DNA from: Marinobacter koreensis
Lineage (GTDB): Bacteria > Pseudomonadota > Gammaproteobacteria > Pseudomonadales > Oleiphilaceae
DNA: 64,000 nucleotides
Assembly: GCF_023156285.1 (NCBI RefSeq)
Contig: NZ_JAKZAJ010000001.1
Span: forward strand, 744,001-808,000
Reading direction: 5' to 3'
Shown: positions 27,691-42,266 of the stretch, in pieces
Numbering within the stretch: the stretch's first letter is position 1
Layout of the letters: each line of letters begins with the position of its first letter
Notes under the pieces: model-generated
Database searches by the model: none
What the model saw: only the letters and a program-made list of their open reading frames with translations
Told to the model about the DNA's origin: nothing
Program-made: the position numbers and the translations under genes

Positions 27691-28572
27691 ATGGCGGAAA
27701 ACCCAGAAACCGGTCAACAGGCACCGGACACCACCAGTGAACCCATACTGCGTCCCGGGCGGGCAGCGGATCCATTGCCGGCCAGGGCCGGTGCGGGAGA
27801 GGCCGGGAAACCCGACGGGCGAACGCCTGCAGAACCGAACCCTGAAGCGGTGTCGGAATCGCCGGTTCGGGAGTCCGAGGGAGCGGAGTCGGGGACGGAC
27901 GAAGGCGCCGAACCGGATGCGCCGGAACGTATGCTGGCCGAGTCGCGGCAGCGGAAGCTGCGTCTTCTGCTCCGGCAGTGTGATCGTGTCCTGCTGATGG
28001 ATTTTGATGTGCTGGCGATGAGTGGGTGGCCGGATAATTACTCCATGGCAGCGGCCCGTCGTCGTCGGGACATCTGGACGCTCAGCGCAGTGATTGCAGC
28101 CGCGCTCTTTCTGAGCGGGCTCAGCAGCTTCGTGCCCGCCTGGCTTGCGGGTGGCGCTTTCGGCGCTTTCGTGATCATCCTGTTGCTGGGGGTCCCGGTT
28201 ATTCGCCGGGTGTATTCGTCCAAACCTTCCTTTCTGGACCTGGTGCTGTTGCGCCAGCGTCTTCTCTCCGATGCCCGAAAACACGCTGCGCATCTGGAAG
28301 GTGAGGCCGGGCTGGTCTGGCAGTGCGTCGGGATGGCGGATTTTAACCCCGCTCTGAAAAACACCCGGTTCAGTGAATTGGTGCGTCTTTCTGAACGCCG
28401 GGCTTTACCCCGTTACCTGACCCGACGGGAGCATGTGCGGCTGTACCTGATTTTCCTTCTGGAAGCGGAAAAGGCGTATGGGCGGGTTCAGCAGGCGTTC
28501 TTTGAGGGCAATCAGGTAGCAATTGATCGGGGGTGGCAGAGCGTGGCGGCAGAGCCGGAGCCGCGAACTTGA
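27691..28572 (+). CDS. membrane protein of unknown function
   Basis: 293 residues from ATG 27691 (MAENPETG). The first 90 residues are disordered and rich in Pro, Glu, Gly and Ala. Then come a basic/amphipathic helix, two adjacent membrane helices (about residues 128-165) and a C-terminal cytoplasmic domain with many Arg and Leu (LVLLRQRLLSDARKHAAHLEGEAGLVW). I do not recognise a family. Divergent from ribE and upstream of psrA, 60 bp away; the PsrA operators lie after its stop. Confidence 0.65.
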   Translation: MAENPETGQQAPDTTSEPILRPGRAADPLPARAGAGEAGKPDGRTPAEPNPEAVSESPVRESEGAESGTDEGAEPDAPERMLAESRQRKLRLLLRQCDRVLLMDFDVLAMSGWPDNYSMAAARRRRDIWTLSAVIAAALFLSGLSSFVPAWLAGGAFGAFVIILLLGVPVIRRVYSSKPSFLDLVLLRQRLLSDARKHAAHLEGEAGLVWQCVGMADFNPALKNTRFSELVRLSERRALPRYLTRREHVRLYLIFLLEAEKAYGRVQQAFFEGNQVAIDRGWQSVAAEPEPRT

Positions 28573-28612
28573 CAACAGAGTGTCTCAAACGTATGTTTCA
28601 AACAGACGTTTG
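28569..28612 (+). promoter_or_regulatory. psrA promoter with two PsrA operators
   Basis: TTGACA (28569-28574), a 17-bp spacer and TATGTT (28592-28597) form a good sigma-70 promoter. Two PsrA-type palindromes, CAAAC-N4-GTTTC (28586-28599) and CAAAC-N4-GTTTG (28599-28612), cover the -10 and start site. This matches the known (G/C)AAAC-N2-4-GTTT(G/C) box and implies autorepression relieved by long-chain fatty acids. Confidence 0.8.
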
Positions 28613-28632
28613 CTAGAGGCACCGATAACAAA

Positions 28633-29310
28633 ATGGCGCAATCCGATACTGTTGACCGAATTCTCGATGCGGCCGAGGAGCTGTTTGCCGAGAGGGGATT
28701 CTCTGAAACTTCGCTCCGAATGATTACCAGTAAGGCTAAAGTAAACCTCGCTGCTGTCAATTACCACTTTGGTTCAAAGAACGCGCTGATTCATGCCGTG
28801 TTTGCACGATTTCTGACGCCGTTTTCCGCGACCCTTGAGCAGGCGTTTGACGAATTGGAAGAGCGTTGCGGCGACCATCCCCCGACACTCAACGAAACAC
28901 TCTGGGCGCTGACCGAGAGCTCCATTCGTATGCCGCAGCGGAACGAGAAAGGCATTGCCATTTTCATGCGGCTGCTGGGCCTGGCCTACACCCAGTCCCA
29001 GGGTCACTTGCGCAAATTTCTCGAGCAGGAATACAGCGAGCCGTTCAGCCGTTTCATGCGCCTCCTGAAGCAGGCGACACCGCAACTTTCGGCGGTGGAT
29101 CGCTACTGGCGGATCCAGTTCATGCTTGGTGCAACAGCATTCACCATGTCGAGTTCCGATGCCTTGCGGGACATTCTCCAGAACAAAACCGGGGTCGAGA
29201 CCTCGGTGCAGGAGATCGCTCTCCGTCTTGTCCCCTTCCTCGCGGCCGGTATGCAGGCAGAGAATCCCATGCTGACACCGCCCCTGGACAGTAAAATCTC
29301 GGTTGCCTGA
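28633..29310 (+). CDS. psrA: TetR-family fatty-acid-responsive regulator PsrA
   Basis: 225-residue TetR regulator with an N-terminal HTH (about 8-55) containing ILDAAEELFAERGFSET and KVNLAAVNYHFGSKNALIHAVF, nearly the sequence I recall for Pseudomonas PsrA, and a PsrA-like C-terminal ligand domain (FMRLLGLAYTQSQGHLRKFLE). In Pseudomonas PsrA represses itself and beta-oxidation genes, activates rpoS, and releases DNA on binding oleate-type fatty acids. The two boxes in its promoter support the assignment. Confidence 0.88.
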   Translation: MAQSDTVDRILDAAEELFAERGFSETSLRMITSKAKVNLAAVNYHFGSKNALIHAVFARFLTPFSATLEQAFDELEERCGDHPPTLNETLWALTESSIRMPQRNEKGIAIFMRLLGLAYTQSQGHLRKFLEQEYSEPFSRFMRLLKQATPQLSAVDRYWRIQFMLGATAFTMSSSDALRDILQNKTGVETSVQEIALRLVPFLAAGMQAENPMLTPPLDSKISVA

Positions 29311-29339
29311 CCTCTGTTCCGTCGGTTAGGCTTCAGCTC

Positions 29340-29870
29340 TTGAAACGTCCAGAGCGGAGCCTGACCGGTTTGACCCCCCCTGACCAGAACATCGCCTGCC
29401 TGTCCATTTCACTGGCCGATCAGACGCTGTCTGTCCTGGATCCGCAGGATCGAGTCCTGACACGCTACGCCATCTCTACCGGGCTGAACGGACCCGGGGA
29501 ACGGGATGGATCCGGTTGTACCCCCAGGGGCATGCATTATATCCGGGCGATGATCGGCGATGGTTTGCCCGAAAATACGGTGTTTCGCGCGCGACGCCCC
29601 ACCGGCGAAATCTACAGCCGGTCGCTGGCGGAGAGTCATCCCGGCCGGGACTGGATTCTGAGTCGTATCATCTGGCTTTGCGGGCTCGAACCCGGTCGTA
29701 ATCGGGGCGGCAGGGTCGATACCTTCCGGCGCTTCATATACATTCATGGGACACCGGATTCCGAACCAATGGGTGTGGCGGCATCCCATGGTTGTATTCG
29801 TATGCGCAATCGCGACGTAATCGAACTGTTTACCCGGGTCCGGCCCGGCGTCCGCGTGTCTATCCAGTAA
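29340..29870 (+). CDS. L,D-transpeptidase (YkuD family), no signal peptide seen
   Basis: 176-residue YkuD domain protein. The catalytic motif is HGTPDSEPMGVAASHGCIRM, with nucleophile Cys near residue 155. L,D-transpeptidases cross-link peptidoglycan or attach proteins to it. The only plausible start in this frame is TTG at 29340; no signal peptide or membrane anchor is visible, which is odd for a periplasmic enzyme. It is followed after 23 bp by an mscS gene. Confidence 0.8.
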   Translation: MKRPERSLTGLTPPDQNIACLSISLADQTLSVLDPQDRVLTRYAISTGLNGPGERDGSGCTPRGMHYIRAMIGDGLPENTVFRARRPTGEIYSRSLAESHPGRDWILSRIIWLCGLEPGRNRGGRVDTFRRFIYIHGTPDSEPMGVAASHGCIRMRNRDVIELFTRVRPGVRVSIQ

Positions 29871-29893
29871 TTTGTCGGAAATCGAGGGAATCG

Positions 29894-32682
<2,789 letters not shown>

Positions 32683-32683
<1 letters not shown>

Positions 32684-35600
32684 CAGCCCTGGGGTTTGAG
32701 GTCGTCCGGCGCCAGCTCGTCCAGCATGTGTGAAATGCCGTCGAGTTTACCATCGGTCGAGACGTCGTTCAGCCTGAATCGGAAGCTGTTTGCGCCATCC
32801 AGGCGATATTGGTCCGGCGCAGATTGCATCTTTTTAACCAGAATCAGGGGATCGACCGGCGTGGAGGATCCGAACTCCAGCCGGGTCCACTCCTTGCCAG
32901 CGTCAATCTTGACGATACCCAGCGCCTCGGCCTGAAGGCGAAGTTCGGTCTGGCGCATCAGGTTTTTCGTCGGTTCCGGTAACAATCCGAACCGGTCGAT
33001 CATTTCAACCTGAAGTTCCTTTAATGCGTCCTTGTTGTCCACGCTGGCAATCCGCTTGTACAGCATCAGGCGGTTGTGGACGTCCGGCAGATAATCTTCC
33101 GGAATCAGCGCCGGAATCCGCAGGTTCATCTCGGTCCCGTGGCTGAGCGGCAGGTCGGCGTTTGGCGTCCGGCCTTCGCGAATCGCTTTAACGGCTTCAT
33201 CCAGCAGCTGCATGTAAAGGGTAAATCCGATGCTTTCGATCTGCCCGCTCTGTTCTTCGCCGAGCAGTTCGCCTGCACCCCGGATTTCCAGGTCGTGGGT
33301 GGCCAGCATGAAGCCCGCGCCCAGATCCTGGGACTCGGAAATCGCATCCAGCCGCTTTTTGGCGTCTGAGGTCATGGCCTTCGGCGGGGGCGTGAGCAGG
33401 TAGGCATAGGCCTGGTGGTGAGACCGGCCCACCCGGCCACGAAGCTGATGCAGCTGGGCCAGGCCAAACTTGTCGGCGCGCTCGATGATAATGGTGTTGG
33501 CGCTCGGTATGTCGATGCCCGTTTCGATAATGGTGGTGCACACCAGCACATTGAAGCGTTTGTGGTAGAAATCGGACATGATCTGTTCGAGATCACGTTC
33601 GCGCATCTGGCCGTGGGCCACCGCGACCCGGGCTTCGGGTATCAGGCGCCGGAGATCCTCGGCGGTCTTTTCAATGGTGGCTACGTCGTTGTGCAGGAAG
33701 TACACCTGGCCGCCGCGCAGAATTTCCCGGAGGATGGCTTCCTTCACCATCGGCTCGTCCCGCTGCCGGATAAAGGTCTTGACCGAGAGCCGGCGGGCGG
33801 GGGGCGTTGCGATAATGGAAAGGTCTCTCAGGTGGCCCATCGCCATATTCAGGGTTCTCGGGATCGGCGTGGCGGTCAGGGTCAGCATGTCGACTTCCGC
33901 CCGGAGCGCTTTCAGCTTTTCCTTCTGCTGCACGCCGAATCGGTGCTCCTCATCAATGATGACCAGTCCCAGGTTTTTAAAACGAATGTCGCCCTGGAGC
34001 AGCTTGTGGGTGCCGATGACAATGTCGGCGTTGCCACTCTCGATGGCCTCGACCGCCTTGCTGGTCTGGCCGGCGCTGCGGAACCGGCTGAGCAGTTCCA
34101 CCTGCACCGGCGTGTCCGAGAAGCGATCCCGGAAGGATTCGTAGTGTTGCTGGGCCAGCAGGGTTGTCGGCACCAGGACGGCTACCTGCTTGCCTGACCA
34201 GGTGGCAAGAAACGCTGCCCGCATGGCGACTTCGGTTTTTCCGAAACCCACATCCCCGCAAACCAGCCGGTCCATCGGTCGTTCGCCGGTCATGTCCTCG
34301 AAGACGGCCTGGATCGCCACCTCCTGATCCGGCGTTTCCTCAAAGGGGAAGCCGGCGGCAAATGCCCGGTAGGCTTCCTTCGGATCCTCGAACTGGAATC
34401 CCTTGCGGGCTTCCCGACGGGCGTATACGTCCAGCAATTCGGCAGCGGTATCCCGGATTTTTTCCAGGGCCTTCTGCTTGGCATTGCTCCAGCGTTCGGT
34501 CCCGAGCTTGTGCAGCGGGGCATGCTCGGTGTCGGCGCCGGCGTAGCGGGAAATCAGGTGCAGGCTGGATACCGGCACGTACAGTTTGGAACCGCCGGCA
34601 TATTCCAGCATCAGGAATTCATTCGATTCACCACCGGCGGTAATGGTTTCCAGGCCAAGGTAACGCCCAACGCCGTGGTCGATATGAACAACCGGCGAAC
34701 CGATGCGAAGTTCCGACAGGTCCCTGTAGCCGCTGTCATCGACTTCGGTCGGCTTCTCCCGTCGGCGGCGTTGCAGCACCCGTTCTCCGAACAGCGCGGT
34801 CTCCGTGATCAGCGCGAGTTTGTGCCCGGGCAGGGCGAGTCCCTGTTCCATCGGTGCGATGGTGATGCCAAGAGAACAACTCGCGTCCGACAGGAAGTTC
34901 TGCCAGCTGTCCTGGTGCTGCGGCTTTACGCCGAGGGTGGTGAGGTTGTCGATCAGTGCTTCACGGCGCCCCGAGGATTCCGCACCAATCAGCACGCGGC
35001 CGCCGAAGTCCTCAAGAAAGGCTTTGAGGCGAGCCGCCGGATCTGCGGCCCGTCCGTCCATGCTGACATCCGGAAGTGCCTGGGTCGGACAGTTCACGGC
35101 GCCGGCTGCGTCGGCTCGTTCGTTAGTCGTGGTGATGCGGGGGAATGCCTTCAGGTGACCGAACAGTTCGTCCTGGCGAAGAAACAGGGTTTCCGGTGGC
35201 ATGATCGGGCGCAGGCGGTCGTGGCGACGATCCTCGTACCGGTTGCGGGTCTCGCTGTCGAACTGGTTGACGGCCTCGTTCAGACCCTCGGCCGTGAACA
35301 CCAGGCTCTGGCCTGGCAGGTAGTCGAACAGGGTGGCCGTGTTATCAAAAAACAGGGGCAGATAATATTCGATGCCGGGCGGGGTAATGCCATGACTGAC
35401 ATCCTGGTAGATCGGGCTGTCCCGGTCTGCGTCGGGAAACTGCTCGAACCACCGGTTGCGGAAGCCGGAGCGGGCTTCCTTGTGCCAGGGAAACTCGTAG
35501 GCCGGCAATAGTTCTATGCGCTCGATCCGGTCCACGGAACGCTGGGTCTCCGGATCAAAGGTGCGCAGTGTTTCGATTTCGTCGTCGAACAGGTCGATGC

Positions 35601-36207
35601 GGTAGGGTTGGTCGGCTCCCATCGGGAAAATATCGAGAATGGCACCACGGACCGCAAATTCGCCATGTTCATAAACGTTTTCCGAGTACCGGTAGCCAGC
35701 CGACTCCAGTTGCAGGCGCCAGCTGTCGATATCCAGTGTCTGCCCGACTTCCAGGATCAGGGTGTTGCCCTGGAGGTAGTTCACCGGCGGCAGCCGGTGC
35801 ATGAGCGTCCGGGCGGGAACCACCAGCAGGCCACGGTGAATGGACGGCAGCCGGTGCAGAGTGCGGATTCTGCGTGAGGTAATGTCCTGGTGTGGGGAGA
35901 ACAGGTCGTAGGGCAGGGTCTCCCAGTCCGGCAGCGACAGCAGTTCCAGCCCGTCGGCGGTGACCGCGCGACCTTCCTCGTCGGCTGGCAGCCCCAGATA
36001 GAACCGCAGGGCCTGCTCCAGGCGAATTGCATCGCTGGTACTACGGGTAATCACCAGTGTCAGTCCGGGATGATTCCGGGCACTTTCACAGATGGCCAAT
36101 GCGTCGCTGCTGCCATGCAGTTCCCCCCAGATTCGGTGGTCGGCAGCCCGGCTCGGGAGTTCGGGGGCAACAAGTCGCTGGTCTGATCGCTTGGGCGCCT
36201 GGCTCAT
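32683..36207 (-). CDS. mfd: transcription-repair coupling factor Mfd
   Basis: SF2 DNA translocase that removes RNA polymerase stalled at lesions and recruits UvrA. 1174 residues (E. coli 1148). In order: UvrB-like N-terminal module, RNA-polymerase-interaction domain (VHIDHGVGRYLGLE), helicase core with Walker A GDVGFGKTEVAMRAAF, DEEH box (IIDEEHRFGV), motifs TATPIPRTL and QLRGRVGRS, and the C-terminal TRCF domain. ATG at 36207 (MSQAPKRSDQ) is chosen over an upstream frame extension. Confidence 0.97.
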
Positions 36208-36306
36208 GATCGGTTGGAATCTCCTGAAGCTGGTATCCGGGGAGAGAAAGCGACGTATTCTACCGTCCGCGAATGACAGTGTCATGGCGTCGCGGCAAGC
36301 CGGCAT

Positions 36307-36320
36307 TTGAGCCAGCTCAA
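36307..36320. promoter_or_regulatory. 14-bp dyad TTGAGC-CA-GCTCAA
   Basis: Perfect 6-bp arms separated by 2 bp, in the 213-bp gap between divergent mfd and gap. Read as TTGAG-N4-CTCAA it resembles a CRP/FNR-family site with one changed base in each arm; the bound protein is unknown. Confidence 0.35.
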
Positions 36321-36348
36321 GGCATACGATGTTTGGGTAGGAACGTAT

Positions 36349-36377
36349 TTGCCGTCCGGGTGCATAAGTTGGATAAT
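36349..36377 (+). promoter_or_regulatory. candidate sigma-70 promoter for gap
   Basis: TTGCCG (36349-36354), 17-bp spacer, GATAAT (36372-36377). A start near 36384 would give a 5' leader of about 37 nt before the GTG codon. Confidence 0.55.
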
Positions 36378-36420
36378 GTGCGCCCCCAAATATTACCAGT
36401 GCGAAACAGAGGTCCCAATC

Positions 36421-37890
36421 GTGAGTCACGAACAGATCAATCAGCACCTGTCTAACTGGACGGAACGTGAGTCCACCGCTGAGGCGATGATCCCCCTGAT
36501 CGGCCGTCTCTACCGCAAGAACAATGTGGTTACCTCGGTGTATGGCCGTGCCATCATCAATCAGTCCGTCATTGATATCATTCGGGCTCACCGTTTTGTG
36601 CGTCAGGTTGAGGACAGCGAGCTGTCCGTGTGCGACACGCTGCCGATTCTTGAAGCCATGGACAAGCTGGACCTCGGTCGCGCCCACGTGGATATCGGCA
36701 AGCTGGCGGTCAAGTTCAAGGAGGAGGGCGGAGATCTCACCGAGTTCCTCAAGCGGGAAATCGGCCCGATCGTGGGTCAGTACCAGTCCCAGTCAGAAGA
36801 AGACGCGCACAAGGACACCAAGGACGTTGTTCTGTACGGTTTCGGCCGGATCGGTCGTCTGCTCGCGCGCATCCTGATCGAAAAGGCGGGTGGCGGTAAC
36901 AACCTGCGCCTGCGTGCGATCGTCGTTCGCCAGGGTGGTGCCGAGAACGATCTCGAGAAACGTGCCAGCCTGCTGCGTCGTGATTCGGTGCACGGTCCGT
37001 TCGATGGCACCATCACTGTCGATCAGGAAGAGTCGGCCCTGATCGCCAACGGCAACTACATCAAGGTTATTTATTCCGATGGCCCGGACAAGGTGGATTA
37101 CACCCAGTACGACATCCACAATGCCATCGTCATCGACAACACCGGTAAGTGGCGCGACGAGGAAGGCCTGGGCTTGCACCTGAAATCCAAGGGTGTCAGC
37201 CGTGTGATCCTGACCGCGCCGGGCAAGGGCGACATCAAGAACATCGTCTATGGCATCAACAACGACTGGATCACCGACGAGGACAAGATCCTGTCGGCCG
37301 CCTCGTGTACCACCAACGCCATCACGCCGGTTCTGAAGGCCATCAATGACGAATTCGGTATTGAGGACGGCCACGTCGAGACCGTTCACTCCTACACCAA
37401 CGACCAGAACCTGATCGACAACTACCACAAGGGCAGCCGTCGTGGCCGCAGTGCCCCGCTGAACATGGTAATTACCGAAACAGGTGCGGCCAAAGCGGTG
37501 GCCAAGGCTCTGCCCGAGCTGAAAGGCAAGCTGAGTGGCAACGCGATCCGGGTTCCGACGCCGAACGTTTCCATGGCGATTCTGAATCTGAACCTGAAAA
37601 AGGACGTGACTGTCGACGGTGCGAACGAGTATCTGCGGGACATGGCGCTCCATTCCGAACTCCAGAAGCAGATCGACTTTGTGAACTCTCCGGAGGTGGT
37701 GTCCACGGATTTCGTTGGCTCCCGTCACGCGGGCATCGTTGATGCGCAGGCCACCATTGCCAATGGCAAGCGCCTGATCCTGTACGTATGGTACGACAAC
37801 GAATTCGGCTACAGCGCCCAGGTGATTCGTTGCGTCAACCAGATGGCAGGTGTCACGTATCCGATTTTTCCGAAACGTGCTCGTGACTGA
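36421..37890 (+). CDS. gap: glyceraldehyde-3-phosphate dehydrogenase, long form
   Basis: NAD(P)-linked oxidation of glyceraldehyde-3-phosphate with phosphate. 489 residues, about 150 longer than standard GAPDH: residues 1 to about 135 are an extra helical domain before the Rossmann start VVLYGFGRIGR. The catalytic Cys is in SAASCTTNAITPVLKA (about residue 300) and the active-site His region in VHSYTNDQ. The GTG at 36421 follows AGAGG with good spacing; an ORF extension upstream lacks a ribosome-binding site. The same long form lies beside mfd and nqr in Pseudomonas (PA3001 type). Confidence 0.9.
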   Translation: MSHEQINQHLSNWTERESTAEAMIPLIGRLYRKNNVVTSVYGRAIINQSVIDIIRAHRFVRQVEDSELSVCDTLPILEAMDKLDLGRAHVDIGKLAVKFKEEGGDLTEFLKREIGPIVGQYQSQSEEDAHKDTKDVVLYGFGRIGRLLARILIEKAGGGNNLRLRAIVVRQGGAENDLEKRASLLRRDSVHGPFDGTITVDQEESALIANGNYIKVIYSDGPDKVDYTQYDIHNAIVIDNTGKWRDEEGLGLHLKSKGVSRVILTAPGKGDIKNIVYGINNDWITDEDKILSAASCTTNAITPVLKAINDEFGIEDGHVETVHSYTNDQNLIDNYHKGSRRGRSAPLNMVITETGAAKAVAKALPELKGKLSGNAIRVPTPNVSMAILNLNLKKDVTVDGANEYLRDMALHSELQKQIDFVNSPEVVSTDFVGSRHAGIVDAQATIANGKRLILYVWYDNEFGYSAQVIRCVNQMAGVTYPIFPKRARD

Positions 37891-37926
37891 CTCCGTCGGT
37901 GACAGCTAGGGTCGCCAGGACCCGAG

Positions 37927-37958
37927 AAGCCCCGGTTGCGCATGCGCCGGGGCTTTTT
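37927..37958 (+). terminator. rho-independent terminator after gap
   Basis: AAGCCCCGG, a short loop, CCGGGGCTT and six T residues, 37 bp after the gap stop. Clear GC-rich stem followed by a T-run. Confidence 0.9.
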
Positions 37959-38019
37959 TGTGATTGGCCGTCGCGCCGGTTGGTGTTTCGTTTTTCGGCA
38001 AACCTGTTTCGCATTCTGG

Positions 38020-38048
38020 TGGAAATAGGATTCCTTAATCTCTATAAT
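38020..38048 (+). promoter_or_regulatory. candidate promoter of the nqr operon
   Basis: In the 349-bp gap between gap and nqrA (which also holds the gap terminator) there is a consensus TATAAT (38043-38048) with TGGAAA at 17 bp (38020-38025). This leaves a leader of about 185 nt before nqrA. I see no gene in the rest of this gap. Confidence 0.5.
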
Positions 38049-38122
38049 TGGCGCGATTTTGGGTATGTCTGGCACCCCGTTTCTCATCCTTTCCTGCGTC
38101 GGACGTTGGTCGGCAGCAATAG

Positions 38123-39586
<1,464 letters not shown>

Positions 39587-39590
39587 AACG

Positions 39591-40799
39591 ATGGCAATCA
39601 GACAGTTTCTCGATGGCATCGAGCATCATTTTGAAAAAGGCGGCAAGTACGAGCGCTGGTACGCGCTGTACGAAGCGGTCGACACAATCTTCTACACCCC
39701 GGGCAAGGTAACCTCCACCACGGCTCATGTTCGCGACGGCGTCGACCTGAAGCGCATCATGATCACCGTGTGGTTGTGTACGTTCCCCGCCATGTTCTTT
39801 GGTATGTGGAACATCGGTTTCCAGGCCAACAGCTTCCTGGCGGCCAATCCGGACGCCATGGTGGCCGGTGGTGGTCTGCGCGCAGCGTTTATCCAGTCCC
39901 TGGCAGTCACCGGTGCCGGTGCAGGCATCTGGGATAATCTGGTCTACGGTGCGGCGTACTTCATTCCCGTGTATTTCGTGACTTTCGTGGTCGGCGGTTT
40001 CTGGGAAGTGCTGTTTGCGACTGTCCGTCGCCACGAGGTCAACGAAGGCTTCTTCGTGACCTCTATCCTGTTTGCATTGATCTGCCCGCCTACCGTGCCG
40101 CTCTGGCAGGTTGCCCTGGGTATTACCTTCGGTGTGGTGATCGGCAAGGAAGTGTTTGGTGGAACCGGCAAGAACTTCCTGAACCCGGCGCTGACGGGTC
40201 GAGCGTTCCTGTACTTTGCCTATCCGGCGCAGATGTCCGGCGATACCGTCTGGACGGCAGTCGATGGCTTCAGCGGCGCGACTTCCCTGAGCTGGGCGGC
40301 GTCTGGCGGTGTTGAGGCCCTGCAGCAACACATTGGCTGGATGAACGCGTTTGTTGGCAACATCCAGGGATCCATCGGGGAAACCTCGACGCTGGCTGTC
40401 CTGATCGGCGGCCTGATCCTGCTGGTCATGAAAATTGCCTCGTACCGTATCGTTGGCGGTGTGTTGATCGGCATGATTGGCATGTCTCTGGTGTTCAATC
40501 TGATCGGTTCCGATACCAACCCGATGTTCGCAGTTCCGCCATACTGGCATCTGGTGATGGGCGGATTTGCCTTCGGCATGATGTTCATGGCAACGGATCC
40601 GGTATCGGCATCCATGACCAACACCGGGCGCTGGTGCTTCGGTATCCTGGTCGGTGTCATGACCGTGCTGATCCGTGTGGTCAACCCGGCCTTCCCGGAA
40701 GGCATCATGCTGGCCATTCTGTTCGGCAACCTGTTTGCACCGCTGATCGACCACTTTGTGGTTCAGGCCAACATCAAACGGAGGCTTGCTCGTGGCTAA
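39591..40799 (+). CDS. nqrB: Na+-NQR subunit B
   Basis: Polytopic membrane subunit carrying covalent FMN and riboflavin and taking part in Na+ transport. 402 residues, about ten membrane helices. The FMN-accepting Thr is in the [13 protein letters not shown] segment (about residue 227). It overlaps the nqrC start by 8 bp. Confidence 0.96.
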   Translation: MAIRQFLDGIEHHFEKGGKYERWYALYEAVDTIFYTPGKVTSTTAHVRDGVDLKRIMITVWLCTFPAMFFGMWNIGFQANSFLAANPDAMVAGGGLRAAFIQSLAVTGAGAGIWDNLVYGAAYFIPVYFVTFVVGGFWEVLFATVRRHEVNEGFFVTSILFALICPPTVPLWQVALGITFGVVIGKEVFGGTGKNFLNPALTGRAFLYFAYPAQMSGDTVWTAVDGFSGATSLSWAASGGVEALQQHIGWMNAFVGNIQGSIGETSTLAVLIGGLILLVMKIASYRIVGGVLIGMIGMSLVFNLIGSDTNPMFAVPPYWHLVMGGFAFGMMFMATDPVSASMTNTGRWCFGILVGVMTVLIRVVNPAFPEGIMLAILFGNLFAPLIDHFVVQANIKRRLARG

Positions 40800-41598
40800 A
40801 GGTAAAGAAACTGTCTCCAGAACGGTCATTGTGGCGCTGGTTCTGAGTGTATTTTTCTCGGTGATCGTGTCCACCGCGGCGGTGTTGCTCAAGCCGTATC
40901 AGGTGAAGAACCAGAACCTGAACATCAAGACCAACATCCTGGCAGCTGCAGACATGTTGCCGAACGGCGCCAGTGCCCAGCAGATCGAGGACCTGTTCTC
41001 CAGGTTCGAGGTCAAGCTCGTTAAGCTGGACAGCGGTGAGTACGTGCAGCCGGATTACGTCGGCGTCCAGGACCCGATGAAGTACGACATGTACAAGGCG
41101 GCTTCCAACCCCAAGTTGTCCAAGGACATTCCGCAGGATCAGGACATGGCCGGCATTGGCCGTCGTCCGGATGTTGCCAAGGTCTACGTACTGCGTGACG
41201 ATTCTGGTGCGTTGCAGAAAGTGGTTCTACCCATTCACGGGTATGGCCTGTGGTCCACGCTGTATGGTTTCGTGTCACTCAAGGGTGACGCAAATACCAT
41301 TGAGGGCCTCGGTTTCTACCAGCAGGGCGAAACCCCGGGTCTTGGTGGTGAGGTTGATAACCCGCGCTGGAAAGCACAGTGGCAGGGCAAGGTCGTGTAT
41401 GGCAACGACATGACCCAGCCGGAAATCCGTCTGGTCAAGGGCGGTGTCAGCGAGAACACCAAAAACAAGGAGCATAAAGTGGATGCTCTGTCGGGTGCGA
41501 CTCTGACCAGTCGCGGTGTCCAGAACCTGGTGAACTACTGGCTGGGTGAGCGGGGCTTCGCGGAATACCTGAAACATTTGCGGAATGGGGAGGTCTGA
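40792..41598 (+). CDS. nqrC: Na+-NQR subunit C
   Basis: Membrane-anchored periplasmic flavoprotein with FMN attached to Thr in [11 protein letters not shown] (about residue 235). 268 residues, one N-terminal helix. GTG start at 40792 with an excellent GGAGG ribosome-binding site, overlapping the nqrB end. Confidence 0.95.
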   Translation: MAKGKETVSRTVIVALVLSVFFSVIVSTAAVLLKPYQVKNQNLNIKTNILAAADMLPNGASAQQIEDLFSRFEVKLVKLDSGEYVQPDYVGVQDPMKYDMYKAASNPKLSKDIPQDQDMAGIGRRPDVAKVYVLRDDSGALQKVVLPIHGYGLWSTLYGFVSLKGDANTIEGLGFYQQGETPGLGGEVDNPRWKAQWQGKVVYGNDMTQPEIRLVKGGVSENTKNKEHKVDALSGATLTSRGVQNLVNYWLGERGFAEYLKHLRNGEV

Positions 41599-41600
41599 TC

Positions 41601-42266
41601 ATGGCAGGTGCATCAGCCAAACAGGTTCTGTTCGAACCGATTTTCAGCAATAACCCGATCGCACTGCAGATTCTGGGTATTTGCTCTGCGCTAGCGGTTA
41701 CCTCCAGTCTGAGTGTAACCATCGTAATGTGTATTTCCGTCACCGCGGTGACGGCGTTCTCCAGCATGGCGGTGTCGCTGATTCGGGCCCAGATCCCGGG
41801 CAGCATCCGGATCATCGTCCAGATGACCATCATCGCCTCCCTGGTTATTGTGGTGGATCAGCTGCTCAAGGCCTTCGCCTACGAGATCAGTAAACAGCTG
41901 TCGGTGTTCGTGGGGCTGATCATCACCAACTGTATCGTGATGGGGCGCGCCGAAGGGTTTGCCATGCAGAATGGTCCCTGGCTGAGCTTCCTCGACGGCG
42001 TGGGTAACGGTCTTGGCTATTCGGTTCTGCTCCTGTTCGTCGGTTTCTGGCGCGAACTGTTCGGTTCCGGTTCCCTGTTCGGCTTTACCATTCTGACTCC
42101 GGTTAATGAGGGCGGCTGGTACGTTACCAATGGTCTGCTGCTGTTGCCGCCGAGTGCGTTCTTCATTATCGGTCTGACGATCTGGGCATTGCGTACCTGG
42201 AAGCCGGACCAGGTTGAAGAAGCGGATTACAAACTGTCCCGCCATAAAGTCAAGGAGGCCTTTTGA
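41601..42266 (+). CDS. nqrD: Na+-NQR subunit D
   Basis: 221-residue membrane subunit with six helices, related to NqrE and RnfE, helping form the intramembrane iron centre and ion path. Starts 2 bp after nqrC and overlaps the nqrE start by one base (TGATG). Confidence 0.96.
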   Translation: MAGASAKQVLFEPIFSNNPIALQILGICSALAVTSSLSVTIVMCISVTAVTAFSSMAVSLIRAQIPGSIRIIVQMTIIASLVIVVDQLLKAFAYEISKQLSVFVGLIITNCIVMGRAEGFAMQNGPWLSFLDGVGNGLGYSVLLLFVGFWRELFGSGSLFGFTILTPVNEGGWYVTNGLLLLPPSAFFIIGLTIWALRTWKPDQVEEADYKLSRHKVKEAF

